Below, piece after piece: positions 25,859-33,970 of a stretch of DNA of 64,000 bases. This DNA comes from JAFECT01 sp964432415 (lineage in GTDB: Bacteria > Pseudomonadota > Alphaproteobacteria > Caulobacterales > Caulobacteraceae). Under the pieces are notes generated by a model, which saw only the letters and a program-made list of their open reading frames with translations, was not told the origin of the DNA and did not search any database. The translations under genes were made by a program, and so were the position numbers. The DNA lies in the NCBI GenBank assembly GCA_964432415.1, contig CAYSNW010000001.1, forward strand, positions 124,001 through 188,000. Direction: 5' to 3'. Numbering within the stretch: the first letter of the stretch is position 1; each line of letters opens with the position of its first letter.

Positions 25859-26245
25859 TCAGGCCGCGCGCATTTTTTCCGACGCGGCGCGGACCAGGGC
25901 GGTGATCGTAGCGCCGTCGTAGGGCTTGGCGATGAAGACGCCGCCGCAAAGGCTTTCCGTCTTCGGACCGTCCCGCCCGGAGGTCAGGAACAGCAGCATG
26001 TCCGGGCGCAGTTGGCGCACCCGGCGCGCCAGCTCCAGGCCGTCGAGGCGGCCTGGCATGTTGATATCGGTGAACAGCACCCCGACCTCTGGATGGCGCG
26101 CCAGGGTCTCGAGCGCCTCTTCGCCGCAGTCCGCGTCGAACACCGTGAAGCCGGAATCAAGGAACGCCTGCACGGCGCACATGCGCACGAGCGCCTCGTC
26201 ATCGACGACCAGGACGGCGTTGGCGGGCGAGGTTGCTGAGATCAT
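25859..26245 (-). CDS. Single-domain response regulator
   Basis: 128 residues from ATG 26245, consisting only of a receiver: VLVVDDEALVR acidic pair, phosphoacceptor VLFTDINMPG (Asp60), FLTSG and FIAKPYD (Lys). There is no output domain, so it acts through protein contacts, probably as phosphate donor/acceptor with the HisKA_2 kinase encoded 30 bp downstream. A longer reading to 26326 is possible but adds an unrelated hydrophobic leader. No strong ribosome binding site is seen. Confidence 0.83.
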   Translation of the reverse strand: MISATSPANAVLVVDDEALVRMCAVQAFLDSGFTVFDADCGEEALETLARHPEVGVLFTDINMPGRLDGLELARRVRQLRPDMLLFLTSGRDGPKTESLCGGVFIAKPYDGATITALVRAASEKMRAA

Positions 26246-26699
26246 GCAGGGGAAACCGGCAACCTCCGTGAGGGTTCCAGATAAACCCCAATAAAAACAT
26301 AAGATTAATTCTCGGCAGTATCTCAAGAAGACTCAAGGGCTGTGCGCGCCCTACCCGAGGCGTGTCGGGCCGCCCATTTGCGATTCGAGATCAGATCACG
26401 CAGTTATGCAAGAAAATCGAGCAATTATTTAAGAAATTGCGGACGTAGACACAGTGCGGAAGCAGATGATGGCCTAGGCAGCCACAAATATTATTTGCAA
26501 ATTGGAACTCCATAGTTCCGACGCCGTTAAATTGCTTGGGCGCGGTTATTGAATTAATACCGGCATTCCCCGAGCCTAATTCTAAAATCCAGACCAGTAC
26601 AACGACCCGTCATTGGCGTGCCCCGCCCTCTTCTTCGGCGGCGACGTCTCGGCGGCCGCCTTTCCCGTACCACCGCCGACCGACCCTGAGGGGGCCGCC
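26246..26699. promoter_or_regulatory. AT-rich intergenic regulatory region before the autotransporter
   Basis: This 454-bp gap has no supported gene and is clearly richer in A/T (about 26390-26590) than the rest of the window. It contains two perfect inverted repeats, GCAATT-N8-AATTGC (26421-26440) and GGAACT-CCAT-AGTTCC (26504-26519), plus several TATT/TAAT stretches that could be promoter elements. It separates the receiver gene (minus strand) from the autotransporter (plus strand), so it probably holds divergent promoters. Confidence 0.5.
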
Positions 26700-28853
26700 A
26701 TGAAAACCAGACTCACCGTTCCGTTCCTCGGCCTCGCCGTCGTGTTCTGGGCGCCGATGGCGCAGGCCCACGAGGTGGTCGTCCTGCCCGGGGTGGTCGG
26801 TCCGGTAGGCGTCGTCTCCGGCGTCAACACCCAGGGGCCGGGGACCCTTACGGTCGGCGCCCAGAACATCAACACCTCCAACGAGGCCGGAGGCGGCATC
26901 ACCACCGACGCGGCCAACACCGCCAACATCAAGTTCACCGCCTCCTCGACCGTGACCGGCGACGTCGGCGCCATCGGCTCGACCTTCCTGAACATCGCCG
27001 CCGGCGCAAACGCCGCGACGGTGACCTTCAACGGTCAGGTCTATTCCACCACCTTCACCCTGACCGGAACCGGGACGGTCAACTTCAACCGCGGCTTCGT
27101 CAGCAACACCGGCTCGACCATGGACTTCGCCGGCGACGGCTTCATCAACGTGGGCGCCGGACAGACGGTCAAGGCCGCCATCACCAACACCGCCGGCGCC
27201 AATACCGGCACCCTCACCCTCAACGCCAATTCCATCCTCGATGGGGCGGTCGGCGCGGCCAGCGGGCTGAAGCGGATCGTACTGACCAACGGCGACGCCC
27301 TGATCACCGGCGAGGCCAAGGCGACCAACTTCGACCTGGGGACCAACACCCTGCACGTGGCCGGGGCCCTGACCATCCCGGTGTCGGGCACGATCAACAC
27401 CACCATCTTCTCCACCGGCCTGTTCGGCCACATCACGCCCGTCGGCGCCGCGACCATCGGCACGGGCCTGAAGGTCGTGGTCACCGTCACCGGCCCCATC
27501 GTCAACGGTTCCAGCTTCAACATCGTCGACGCGGCCAGCGGCACCACGGGCTCCACCGTGATCGTGTCCAGCAACACCACGCGCTACGCCTTCACCGCCG
27601 ATCCCACCGTCGCCGGCCGGGTGCGCATCACCACCACCCAGATCCCGCTGGCGGTGGTCGTGGCCCCGGTGGTCGGCGTCCCCGGCGCGCCCCCCGCCCC
27701 CAGCCCGGTGGTTCCGATCGTCGTGGCGCCGGTCATTGACGCCCTGCCGGTCACCGCCGCCACCACGCCCTTCCTGACCGCCATCACCCTGCTGCCCAAC
27801 GCCCAGGCCGTGGCCGCCGCCCTGGCCCAGCTCGCGCCGGGCACCGCCGCCTTCAACTCGCCCCTGGTCGGCTACCGCACCAGCCAGCGCTTCCAGACCC
27901 TGGTCAGCGACCACCTGGAATCCCTGACCACCTGCTCGCCGGATGGCGCAACCGACCAGCGCCGCCGCCGCGATCGGCGGGAGGACACGGCCGCCTGCCC
28001 CGACAACGGGCTGCGTTCGCATTGGTGGCTCACCGGCTTCGGCGACTTCGCCCGGCAGGGCGACGTCGGCGGCTTCGAGGGCTACGACGCGCGCACCTCG
28101 GGCGCCATGCTGGCCTACGATCACGAGCTTGGCGACGCGACCCATGCCGGCGTCGCCGTGGGCTACGCCCGCGCCACCGTGGACGGCCAGCTCCGCAGCA
28201 GCCATGCCGAGGTCAAGTCCGTGCAGGGGACCGCGTACCTGGCCTATGCGCCGGGGCCCTGGTACCTGAACGGCGCCCTGGCCTACGGCTCCGACAAGTA
28301 CCTGGGCACGCGCCACGTCGCCTTCCCCGGCTTTGACGGGCGGACGGCCGCGGACTATCGCGGACACCAGTTCACGGCCACGGCGTCGACGGGCTACCGG
28401 GCCCATGTCGGCGACGGACGCACCAACGTCACGCCCTACGCGGACCTCCGGTACACCAGCCTCAGCGTCGACGGTTACACCGAGACCGGTGACCCTGCGA
28501 TCGCCCTGAAGGTCGCCTCCCAGAAGTACGACTTCCTGCAGTCGGGCCTCGGCCTGAAACTCTCGCGCGACATGCTGATCCCCGGACCGAAGTACCTGCG
28601 CCCGGAGGCGCACTTCGGCTGGCAGCACGCACTAAGCGGCGAGAGCATGAGCAACACGGCCAACTTCACCAGCGGCGGGCCGTCCTTCACGACGGTGGGC
28701 CTGGCGCCCGGCCGCGACAGCTTCGACGCCGGCGCCGGCTTCGTCTTCGGCATGGGAAATCGCTGGTCGATCGAGGCCGCCTACGACCAGCAGTGGCGCA
28801 ACCAGAACTTCTCGGCCCAGCGCATGATGGTCACCTTCGCCCTGCATCTGTAG
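26700..28853 (+). CDS. Autotransporter (type Va-like) surface protein
   Basis: A 717-residue protein from ATG 26700: signal peptide (MKTRLTVPFLGLAVVFWAPM, cut after AQA), a passenger of about 380 residues rich in Thr/Asn/Gly/Ala with beta-helix-like repeats, a Pro/Val linker (about residues 315-340) and a C-terminal autotransporter beta-barrel of about 270 residues (WWLTGFGDFARQGDVGGFEG, then repeated aromatic beta strands) ending MMVTFALHL, an outer-membrane-type terminus. The passenger lacks protease or adhesin motifs I can name. A ClyA-like basic patch RRRRDRRED stands just before the barrel. Probably surface exposed; function unknown. Confidence 0.84.
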   Translation: MKTRLTVPFLGLAVVFWAPMAQAHEVVVLPGVVGPVGVVSGVNTQGPGTLTVGAQNINTSNEAGGGITTDAANTANIKFTASSTVTGDVGAIGSTFLNIAAGANAATVTFNGQVYSTTFTLTGTGTVNFNRGFVSNTGSTMDFAGDGFINVGAGQTVKAAITNTAGANTGTLTLNANSILDGAVGAASGLKRIVLTNGDALITGEAKATNFDLGTNTLHVAGALTIPVSGTINTTIFSTGLFGHITPVGAATIGTGLKVVVTVTGPIVNGSSFNIVDAASGTTGSTVIVSSNTTRYAFTADPTVAGRVRITTTQIPLAVVVAPVVGVPGAPPAPSPVVPIVVAPVIDALPVTAATTPFLTAITLLPNAQAVAAALAQLAPGTAAFNSPLVGYRTSQRFQTLVSDHLESLTTCSPDGATDQRRRRDRREDTAACPDNGLRSHWWLTGFGDFARQGDVGGFEGYDARTSGAMLAYDHELGDATHAGVAVGYARATVDGQLRSSHAEVKSVQGTAYLAYAPGPWYLNGALAYGSDKYLGTRHVAFPGFDGRTAADYRGHQFTATASTGYRAHVGDGRTNVTPYADLRYTSLSVDGYTETGDPAIALKVASQKYDFLQSGLGLKLSRDMLIPGPKYLRPEAHFGWQHALSGESMSNTANFTSGGPSFTTVGLAPGRDSFDAGAGFVFGMGNRWSIEAAYDQQWRNQNFSAQRMMVTFALHL

Positions 28854-28865
28854 GGCGCGTGCGGC

Positions 28866-28890
28866 GCCCGGCGTCCATGGGGCGCCGGGC
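28866..28890. terminator. Hairpin between autotransporter and allA
   Basis: GCCCGGCG and CGCCGGGC are perfect 8-bp arms around a 9-bp loop, located 13 bp after the autotransporter stop and 16 bp after the convergent allA stop. No T-run follows on either strand, so it is a possible terminator only. Confidence 0.4.
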
Positions 28891-28905
28891 GAACCCGTTT
28901 CCGGT

Positions 28906-29400
28906 TCAGAGCGTCACGGCAATCCGCTCGTCAGGGGCCAGTTCGATTTCGTCGAGATTGTCGCCGGGCCCTTCCCGGTCCACGACCAGGAAGTCGCTCT
29001 CGGCCTCCAGCGCCAGGCAGTAGTGATGCCAGGTTCCGCGGGCGTAGTTCACCCCCTGGTGGGGCTGGGCCAGGAACACCTCGATCGCCTTGGGGTCGAG
29101 GTCGCCGGCGGGGGCGACAGCCACCAGATAGGGCCGGCCCGACAGGGGCATGAAGGCCTGGCTGCCGAGCGGGTGACGCTCCATCAGCTTCAGCACCACC
29201 GGCACCGGTAGGGGCGTCGAGCGGAAGATCGAAATGATCCCCGCCCCCTGGTCGCCGACGTCGGCGTGGGCCAGGGCGTGGAAGCGGGTGGTGGCGCCGT
29301 AGTTGATGGCGATCTGCTCGGCCGCGGCCGCCGCCTCGATCACCTCGCCGTAGGGGGCGAAGGCTTCGGAGGTCAGGGGCCTGGGCTTGACCCGTCTCAC
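28906..29400 (-). CDS. allA: Ureidoglycolate lyase
   Basis: A 164-residue AllA-type enzyme (cupin-like) that splits ureidoglycolate into glyoxylate and urea, the last step of allantoin breakdown. The GTG start at 29400 overlaps the puuD stop (GTGA). Family blocks seen: FAPYGEVIE at the start, ISIFRSTPLPVPVVLKLMERHPLGSQAFMPL, YLVAVAP, GVNYARGTWHHYCLAL and DFLVVDREGPGDNLDEI. It is the last gene of the uraH-xdhABC-puuD-allA run. Regulation is likely shared with the run and the divergent puuE unit. Confidence 0.88.
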   Translation of the reverse strand: MRRVKPRPLTSEAFAPYGEVIEAAAAAEQIAINYGATTRFHALAHADVGDQGAGIISIFRSTPLPVPVVLKLMERHPLGSQAFMPLSGRPYLVAVAPAGDLDPKAIEVFLAQPHQGVNYARGTWHHYCLALEAESDFLVVDREGPGDNLDEIELAPDERIAVTL

Positions 29401-30584
29401 TTGTCCGGCGCCCCGGCCCGGATCCAGGCGCCCAGGGTCTGGCGCTCGGCTGGGGTCATGTGGGTCTCGTTGCCCAGCGGCATGGAGTCGGTGGTGACCG
29501 CCCGCTCCAGAATCTTGGGCGCATAGGCCTTGAGCTTGGCCGGATCGTCGAAGGCCACGCCGTTCGGGGGCGCGGTGATCCCGGCGTGGGTCGGGGTGGC
29601 CGAGTGGCACATGATGCAGTGGGCGGTGACGATGGCGTGGGCCTGGGCGAAGCTGGCGCCGCCCTTCGGCGTGGCGGGCGGCGCGGGTTTCAGCACCTCG
29701 GCCAGGATCCAGACGCCGACGAAGATGGCCACGCCGTTGACCAGCACCAGGGGCCTGAAGCGCCCCGAGTTCTTCAGGTTGAAGAAGTGGCGGATGGTCC
29801 AGCCCGAGGCCCCGATCCCGGCCAGCAGCAGCCAGTTGTACGGGTGGCCGAACACCATCGGATAGTGGTTGGACACCATCAGGAACAACACCGGCAGGGT
29901 CATGTAGTTGTTGTGCATCGAGCGCTGCTTGGCCTGTTTGCCCAGCGCCGGATCCACCGGCTGGCCCGCCAGCAGGGAGGCCACCACCTTCCTCTGGTTG
30001 GGGATGATGATCAGGAAGACGTTGGCCACCATCACCGTGCCGATCATGGCGCCGACGTGGATGAAGGCGCCGCGGTCGCTGAACAGCCGGGTCAGGCCCC
30101 AGGCGCTGGCGGTCAGGATCAGGAACCAGAGGGCGCCGAACAGCCTGAGGCGGCTCCCGATCGGCGACTTGCACAGGCCGTCGTAGAGCAGCCAGCCGCC
30201 GCCCAGGAAGCCCAGGCCGATCAGGACGGCCTGCCACGGCTGCATCGGGACCTTGGCCGGATCGACCAGGTAGAGGCCGGCGCCGGCGTAGTAAATCAGG
30301 GTCAGCAGCAGGAAGCCGGTGATCCAGGTGGTGTAGGCCTCCCACTTGAACCAGTGCAGCTCGTCCGGCATCTCCTCCGGCGCCACCAGGTACTTGCGCT
30401 TGTGGTAGAAGCCGCCGCCGTGCACGGCCCAGAGGTCGCCCGCCGCCCCCTTGGGCGCGGCCGGATTGGGTTTCAGCCCCGCGTCCAGCCACATGAAATA
30501 GAACGACGACCCGATCCAGGCGATGCCGGCGATCAGGTGGAACCAGCGCAGCGCCAGGTTCAGCCAGGCGGAGATATCGGCCAT
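29397..30584 (-). CDS. puuD: Membrane-bound urate hydroxylase with cytochrome c domain
   Basis: A 395-residue PuuD-type urate oxidase: an N-terminal integral membrane part of about eight helices (residues 10 to about 300) and a C-terminal cytochrome-c-like domain with heme motif CIMCH and a distal Met (DSMPLGNETHM). It oxidises urate to 5-hydroxyisourate and passes electrons to the respiratory chain, unlike soluble uricase. Conserved GFYHKRKYL and SMHNNYMTLPVLFLMVSNHYP blocks support the assignment. It starts just after the xdhC stop and overlaps allA by 4 bp; uraH and uraD encode the next steps. Confidence 0.9.
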   Translation of the reverse strand: MADISAWLNLALRWFHLIAGIAWIGSSFYFMWLDAGLKPNPAAPKGAAGDLWAVHGGGFYHKRKYLVAPEEMPDELHWFKWEAYTTWITGFLLLTLIYYAGAGLYLVDPAKVPMQPWQAVLIGLGFLGGGWLLYDGLCKSPIGSRLRLFGALWFLILTASAWGLTRLFSDRGAFIHVGAMIGTVMVANVFLIIIPNQRKVVASLLAGQPVDPALGKQAKQRSMHNNYMTLPVLFLMVSNHYPMVFGHPYNWLLLAGIGASGWTIRHFFNLKNSGRFRPLVLVNGVAIFVGVWILAEVLKPAPPATPKGGASFAQAHAIVTAHCIMCHSATPTHAGITAPPNGVAFDDPAKLKAYAPKILERAVTTDSMPLGNETHMTPAERQTLGAWIRAGAPDK

Positions 30585-31643
30585 CTATTGCACCAGCTCG
30601 AGCAGCTGGGCGGCGACCGCCACCGCGATCACCTCCGGCGCCTTGCTCTTCAGGGAGGGCAGGCCGATGGGGCAGGTCAGGCGCGCGATGGCCTCCTCGC
30701 CGACACCGTCCGCCCTCAGACGATTGATGAAGCGCACCCGCTTGGTCTTCGACCCGATCAGGCCGCAGTAGCGGAAGCCGTGGCCGAGGACGGCGCGGGT
30801 GAGGCGGTAGTCCAGCTCGTGATTGTGGGTGAGGATGAGGACGATGGCGTCGTCGCCGAGGGCGGCGGCGGAAGCGATCAGACGGTCCTCGTCGCAGACG
30901 GCGACGCCCGGGCCTGAGGCTTCCTCGCGGCTGTCGAAGGTTTCGACCTTGAACGCGAGGGCCGCGAACTGCTGCATGATCGCCGCGCCCACATGGCCGG
31001 CGCCAAAGACGGTCAGCGTCGGTAGCGCGGCGTCGATCCGCTCTATGAGGGCATCGCCCTCGATCATCGCCTCACGCCGACCTTTGGGGGTGCGCTTCCG
31101 TTCGTGTGGTTCGTGTGGCTCCTGGACAATCTTCTCTTGCGACGTCCGCGGCGACTGAACCGAAGAATTTGGTCCACGAACCACACAAACCACACGAACG
31201 GGAGGCGCCAGCGCGCCCACCCATTGCGTCTCGTCGGCCAGGACGCTTCGCTCCAGGCGCTGCGCGCCGATCAGCGCCTTGAGCTCGAACGCGCGGCCCT
31301 TGTCGATCAGACCGCCAACCTCGGAAAGCCACGAGACGCTGCCCCCGTCCAGCCGCTCGATCAGCAGCCGGACATGGCCTCCGCAGCACTGCTGCAGGAA
31401 CGGCCCCAGCGGATAGTCCTGCACCGCAAACCCGGCGCCGGCGCCCAGCAGCTTCCTGGCCTGGTCGGTCGCCCGATACTCCAGGTTCCCGCCCCCGATG
31501 GTGCCCGACAACCGCTCGCGCCCGACCAGCATCCGCGCCCCCGCCTCGCGCGGGGTCGAGCCCTCCGCCGCGATCACCGTAACGAGCGCCACCGGCTCGC
31601 CGCGCTCGATCTCGCAAAGCGCATCCGCGGCCCAGTTCCTCAC
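30585..31643 (-). CDS. xdhC: Xanthine dehydrogenase maturation protein XdhC
   Basis: A 352-residue protein from GTG 31643, overlapping the xdhB stop (GTGA). XdhC binds molybdenum cofactor and promotes its sulfuration and insertion into XdhB. The N-terminal XdhC domain has VTVIAAEGSTPREAGARMLV, GTIGGGNLEY and FLQQCCGGHV (Cys pair). The C-terminal Rossmann-type domain has TVFGAGHVGAAI, DDAIVLILTHNHELD and YCGLIGSKTKRVRF. Between the domains, roughly residues 148-182 are encoded by a 104-bp inverted-repeat element (31098-31201) that keeps the frame; see findings. Otherwise length and order are normal. Confidence 0.88.
   Translation of the reverse strand: MRNWAADALCEIERGEPVALVTVIAAEGSTPREAGARMLVGRERLSGTIGGGNLEYRATDQARKLLGAGAGFAVQDYPLGPFLQQCCGGHVRLLIERLDGGSVSWLSEVGGLIDKGRAFELKALIGAQRLERSVLADETQWVGALAPPVRVVCVVRGPNSSVQSPRTSQEKIVQEPHEPHERKRTPKGRREAMIEGDALIERIDAALPTLTVFGAGHVGAAIMQQFAALAFKVETFDSREEASGPGVAVCDEDRLIASAAALGDDAIVLILTHNHELDYRLTRAVLGHGFRYCGLIGSKTKRVRFINRLRADGVGEEAIARLTCPIGLPSLKSKAPEVIAVAVAAQLLELVQ
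31098..31201. repeat. Palindromic element inside xdhC
   Basis: The outer 21 bp on each side (31098-31118 and 31181-31201) are inverted copies with one mismatch, built from a repeated TTCGTGTGG/CCACACGAA unit. The element lies wholly inside xdhC, in the interdomain linker, and is translated in frame. It resembles the intergenic palindromes in this window in design. Confidence 0.7.
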
Positions 31644-33970
31644 AGGGCCGCCGCGCGTTTCCGCACGTCCTCCACCGCCATCAGCACCCGCTCGGGCGTG
31701 GCCGGCGCGTCCAGGTCGGGCATGACCCGGTAATCCCCCACGGCCGCCACCGCCTGGGTCAGGGCCGAGTGCACCGAGATGGCCAGCATCAGCGGCGGTT
31801 CGCCCACGGCCTTGGAGCGGTAGATGGTCTCCTCGCGGTTCGAGCCGTCCCAGAGGTCGAGGTTGAACACCGGCGGCCGGTCGGAACAGGCGGGGATCTT
31901 GTAGGTCGACGGCGCGTGGGTCTTCAGCACCCCCTTGTCGTCGAACACCAGCTCTTCCGTGGTCAGCCAGCCCATGCCCTGGACGAAGCCGCCCTCGATC
32001 TGGCCCCGGTCCACCGACGGGTTCAGCGACCTTCCCACGTCGTGGAGGATGTCGACGCGCAGGGTGCGGTTCTCCCCGGTCAGGGTGTCGATGACCACCT
32101 CCGAAACCGCGGCCCCGTAGGCATAGTAGAAGAAGGGCCGGCCCTGATGGCTGGCCCGGTCGTAGTGGATCTTGGGCGTGCGGTAGTAGCCGGTGGACGA
32201 CAGCGAGACCCGGTTGAAATAGGCCCGGCGCACCAGCTCCGAAAACGCCATGGTCTCGGGCCCCACCTTCACGGTGTTGCGCAGGAAGACCACTTCCTCG
32301 GGCCGCACCTTGAACTCGGCGGCGGCGAAGTCGATCAGCCGCTGCTTGATCTTCCGAGCTGCGTCCTGGGCGGCCATGCCGTTCAGGTCCGATCCCGACG
32401 AGGCGGCGGTGGCGGAGGTGTTGGGCACCTTGTCGGTGACGGTGGAGGTGATCTTCACCCGCTCCAGGTCGATCTGGAACTCCTCGGCGACGACCTGGGC
32501 GACCTTGATGTTCAGCCCCTGGCCCATCTCGGTGCCGCCATGGTTCAGCATCACCGAGCCGTCGGTATAGACGTGCACCAGGGCGCCGGCCTGGTTCAGG
32601 TGGGTGGCGGTGAACGAGATGCCGAACTTGACCGGAGTGAGCGCGATCCCGCGCTTCAGCCATCGGCTTTCGGCGTTGAAGGCCAGCACGGCCTGGCGCC
32701 GGGCGCGATAGTCCGACGAGGTCTCCAGCGCCTCGCTCAGTTCGCGGATGATCGCGTCCTCGACCACCTGGCCGTAGGGGGTCTGGTCGCGGCCCTCGCC
32801 ATAGTAGTTGGCCTTCCTGACATCCAGCGGGTCGAGGCCCAGATGAAGCGCGATGGCGTCGAGGGCCCGCTCGATCCCCACCATGCCCTGCGGACCGCCG
32901 AAGCCGCGGAAGGCGGTGTTGGAGACCGTGTGGGTGCGCAGCCGGTGGGAGACGATCTCGGCTGTCCCCAGGGCATAGGCGTTGTCCGAATGGAACATGG
33001 CCCGGTCGTTGATCGCCACCGACAGGTCCGCCGAATAGCCGCAGCGCGAGGCCAGGTCGAAGGCCGCGCCGTGCAGGCGCCCTTGCCCGTCGAAGCCGAC
33101 CTCCCAGTCGACCTCGAAGTCGTGGCGCTTGCCGGTCATGGCCATGTCGTCGTCGCGGTCGAGCCGGAGTTTCGCGGCGCGGCCGGTCTTGGACGCCACG
33201 AGCGCCGCGGCCGCCGCCATCAGGGCCGGCTGGGTCTCCTTGCCGCCGAAGCCGCCGCCCATGCGCCGGATCTCCACGGTCACCGCATGATCGCGCAGGC
33301 CCAGCACCTTGGCCACAAGGTGCTGGATCTCGGACGGGTTCTGGGTCGAGGACCAGACATGAACGTCACCGTCCTCCTTCGGGACCGCCAGCGCGATCTG
33401 GCCCTCGAGGTAGAAGTGGTCCTGGCCGCCGATGGCGATCTTGCCCGACAGCCGGTGGGGCGCTGCGGCGATGGCGCCCTTCGCGTCGCCCAGCGTCATG
33501 GTCTGGGAGGCCTCGATGGTCGAGCCCGCGGCCCGGGCGTCGGCGATGGTCAGCAGCGGCGGCAGATCCTGGTATTCCACCACCGCCTTGCCGGCCGCGA
33601 AGCGCGCCTGCTCCAGGGTCTCGGCCGCCACGCAGAACAGGGACTGGCCGACGTACTGGACCAGGCCGTCGGCGAACAGCGGGTCGTCGCCGAAGATCGG
33701 GCTGACATCGTTCTTGCCGGGTACGTCCGCGGCGCTCAGCACACAGACGACGCCGGGCGAGGCGCGCACCTGATCGAGGTCGAGGCGCAGCAGCTTCGCG
33801 TGCGCCCGCTCGCTCATGCCCAGATAGCACTGCAGGGTTCCGGACGGTTCGGGCAGGTCGTCGATGTACAGGGCCGAGCCGGCGACGTGCTTGTCGGCGC
33901 TGTCGTGGGCGAGGGAGGCGTGCACCGCCTCTACCGGCTCGAGCGTGGCCTTGGCGCCGGAATCAGCCAT
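31640..33970 (-). CDS. xdhB: Xanthine dehydrogenase, molybdopterin-binding subunit
   Basis: A 776-residue large subunit from ATG 33970, which overlaps the xdhA stop by 8 bp. It oxidises hypoxanthine to xanthine and xanthine to urate at the Mo centre. Landmarks: HVAGSALYIDDLP, GGQDHFYLEGQIALA, RRMGGGFGGKE (Moco region), NTAFRGFGGPQGM (substrate-binding Arg), the acidic/Gln region GGTEMGQGLNIKVAQV, and KAVGEPPLMLA with the catalytic Glu near the C-terminus. Length is normal for the two-subunit (XdhA small, XdhB large) bacterial form. A reading from 34021 would only add an unrelated leader. Confidence 0.92.
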   Translation of the reverse strand: MADSGAKATLEPVEAVHASLAHDSADKHVAGSALYIDDLPEPSGTLQCYLGMSERAHAKLLRLDLDQVRASPGVVCVLSAADVPGKNDVSPIFGDDPLFADGLVQYVGQSLFCVAAETLEQARFAAGKAVVEYQDLPPLLTIADARAAGSTIEASQTMTLGDAKGAIAAAPHRLSGKIAIGGQDHFYLEGQIALAVPKEDGDVHVWSSTQNPSEIQHLVAKVLGLRDHAVTVEIRRMGGGFGGKETQPALMAAAAALVASKTGRAAKLRLDRDDDMAMTGKRHDFEVDWEVGFDGQGRLHGAAFDLASRCGYSADLSVAINDRAMFHSDNAYALGTAEIVSHRLRTHTVSNTAFRGFGGPQGMVGIERALDAIALHLGLDPLDVRKANYYGEGRDQTPYGQVVEDAIIRELSEALETSSDYRARRQAVLAFNAESRWLKRGIALTPVKFGISFTATHLNQAGALVHVYTDGSVMLNHGGTEMGQGLNIKVAQVVAEEFQIDLERVKITSTVTDKVPNTSATAASSGSDLNGMAAQDAARKIKQRLIDFAAAEFKVRPEEVVFLRNTVKVGPETMAFSELVRRAYFNRVSLSSTGYYRTPKIHYDRASHQGRPFFYYAYGAAVSEVVIDTLTGENRTLRVDILHDVGRSLNPSVDRGQIEGGFVQGMGWLTTEELVFDDKGVLKTHAPSTYKIPACSDRPPVFNLDLWDGSNREETIYRSKAVGEPPLMLAISVHSALTQAVAAVGDYRVMPDLDAPATPERVLMAVEDVRKRAAAL

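Noticed and set aside
24704..26245. Complete general-stress cassette (PhyR/NepR/EcfG) around the HisKA_2 kinase
   Set aside because: The receiver is a plain single-domain regulator, and no sigma-like PhyR domain, NepR or ECF sigma gene is present.
26610..28628. Long minus-strand frame opposite the autotransporter
   Set aside because: Its translation is Gly/Asp/Arg repeat-like and lacks a plausible start; the plus-strand autotransporter has signal peptide and barrel.
30585..31643. xdhC as a frameshifted or broken gene because of the odd linker
   Set aside because: The frame is continuous and both domains are intact around the palindromic insert.
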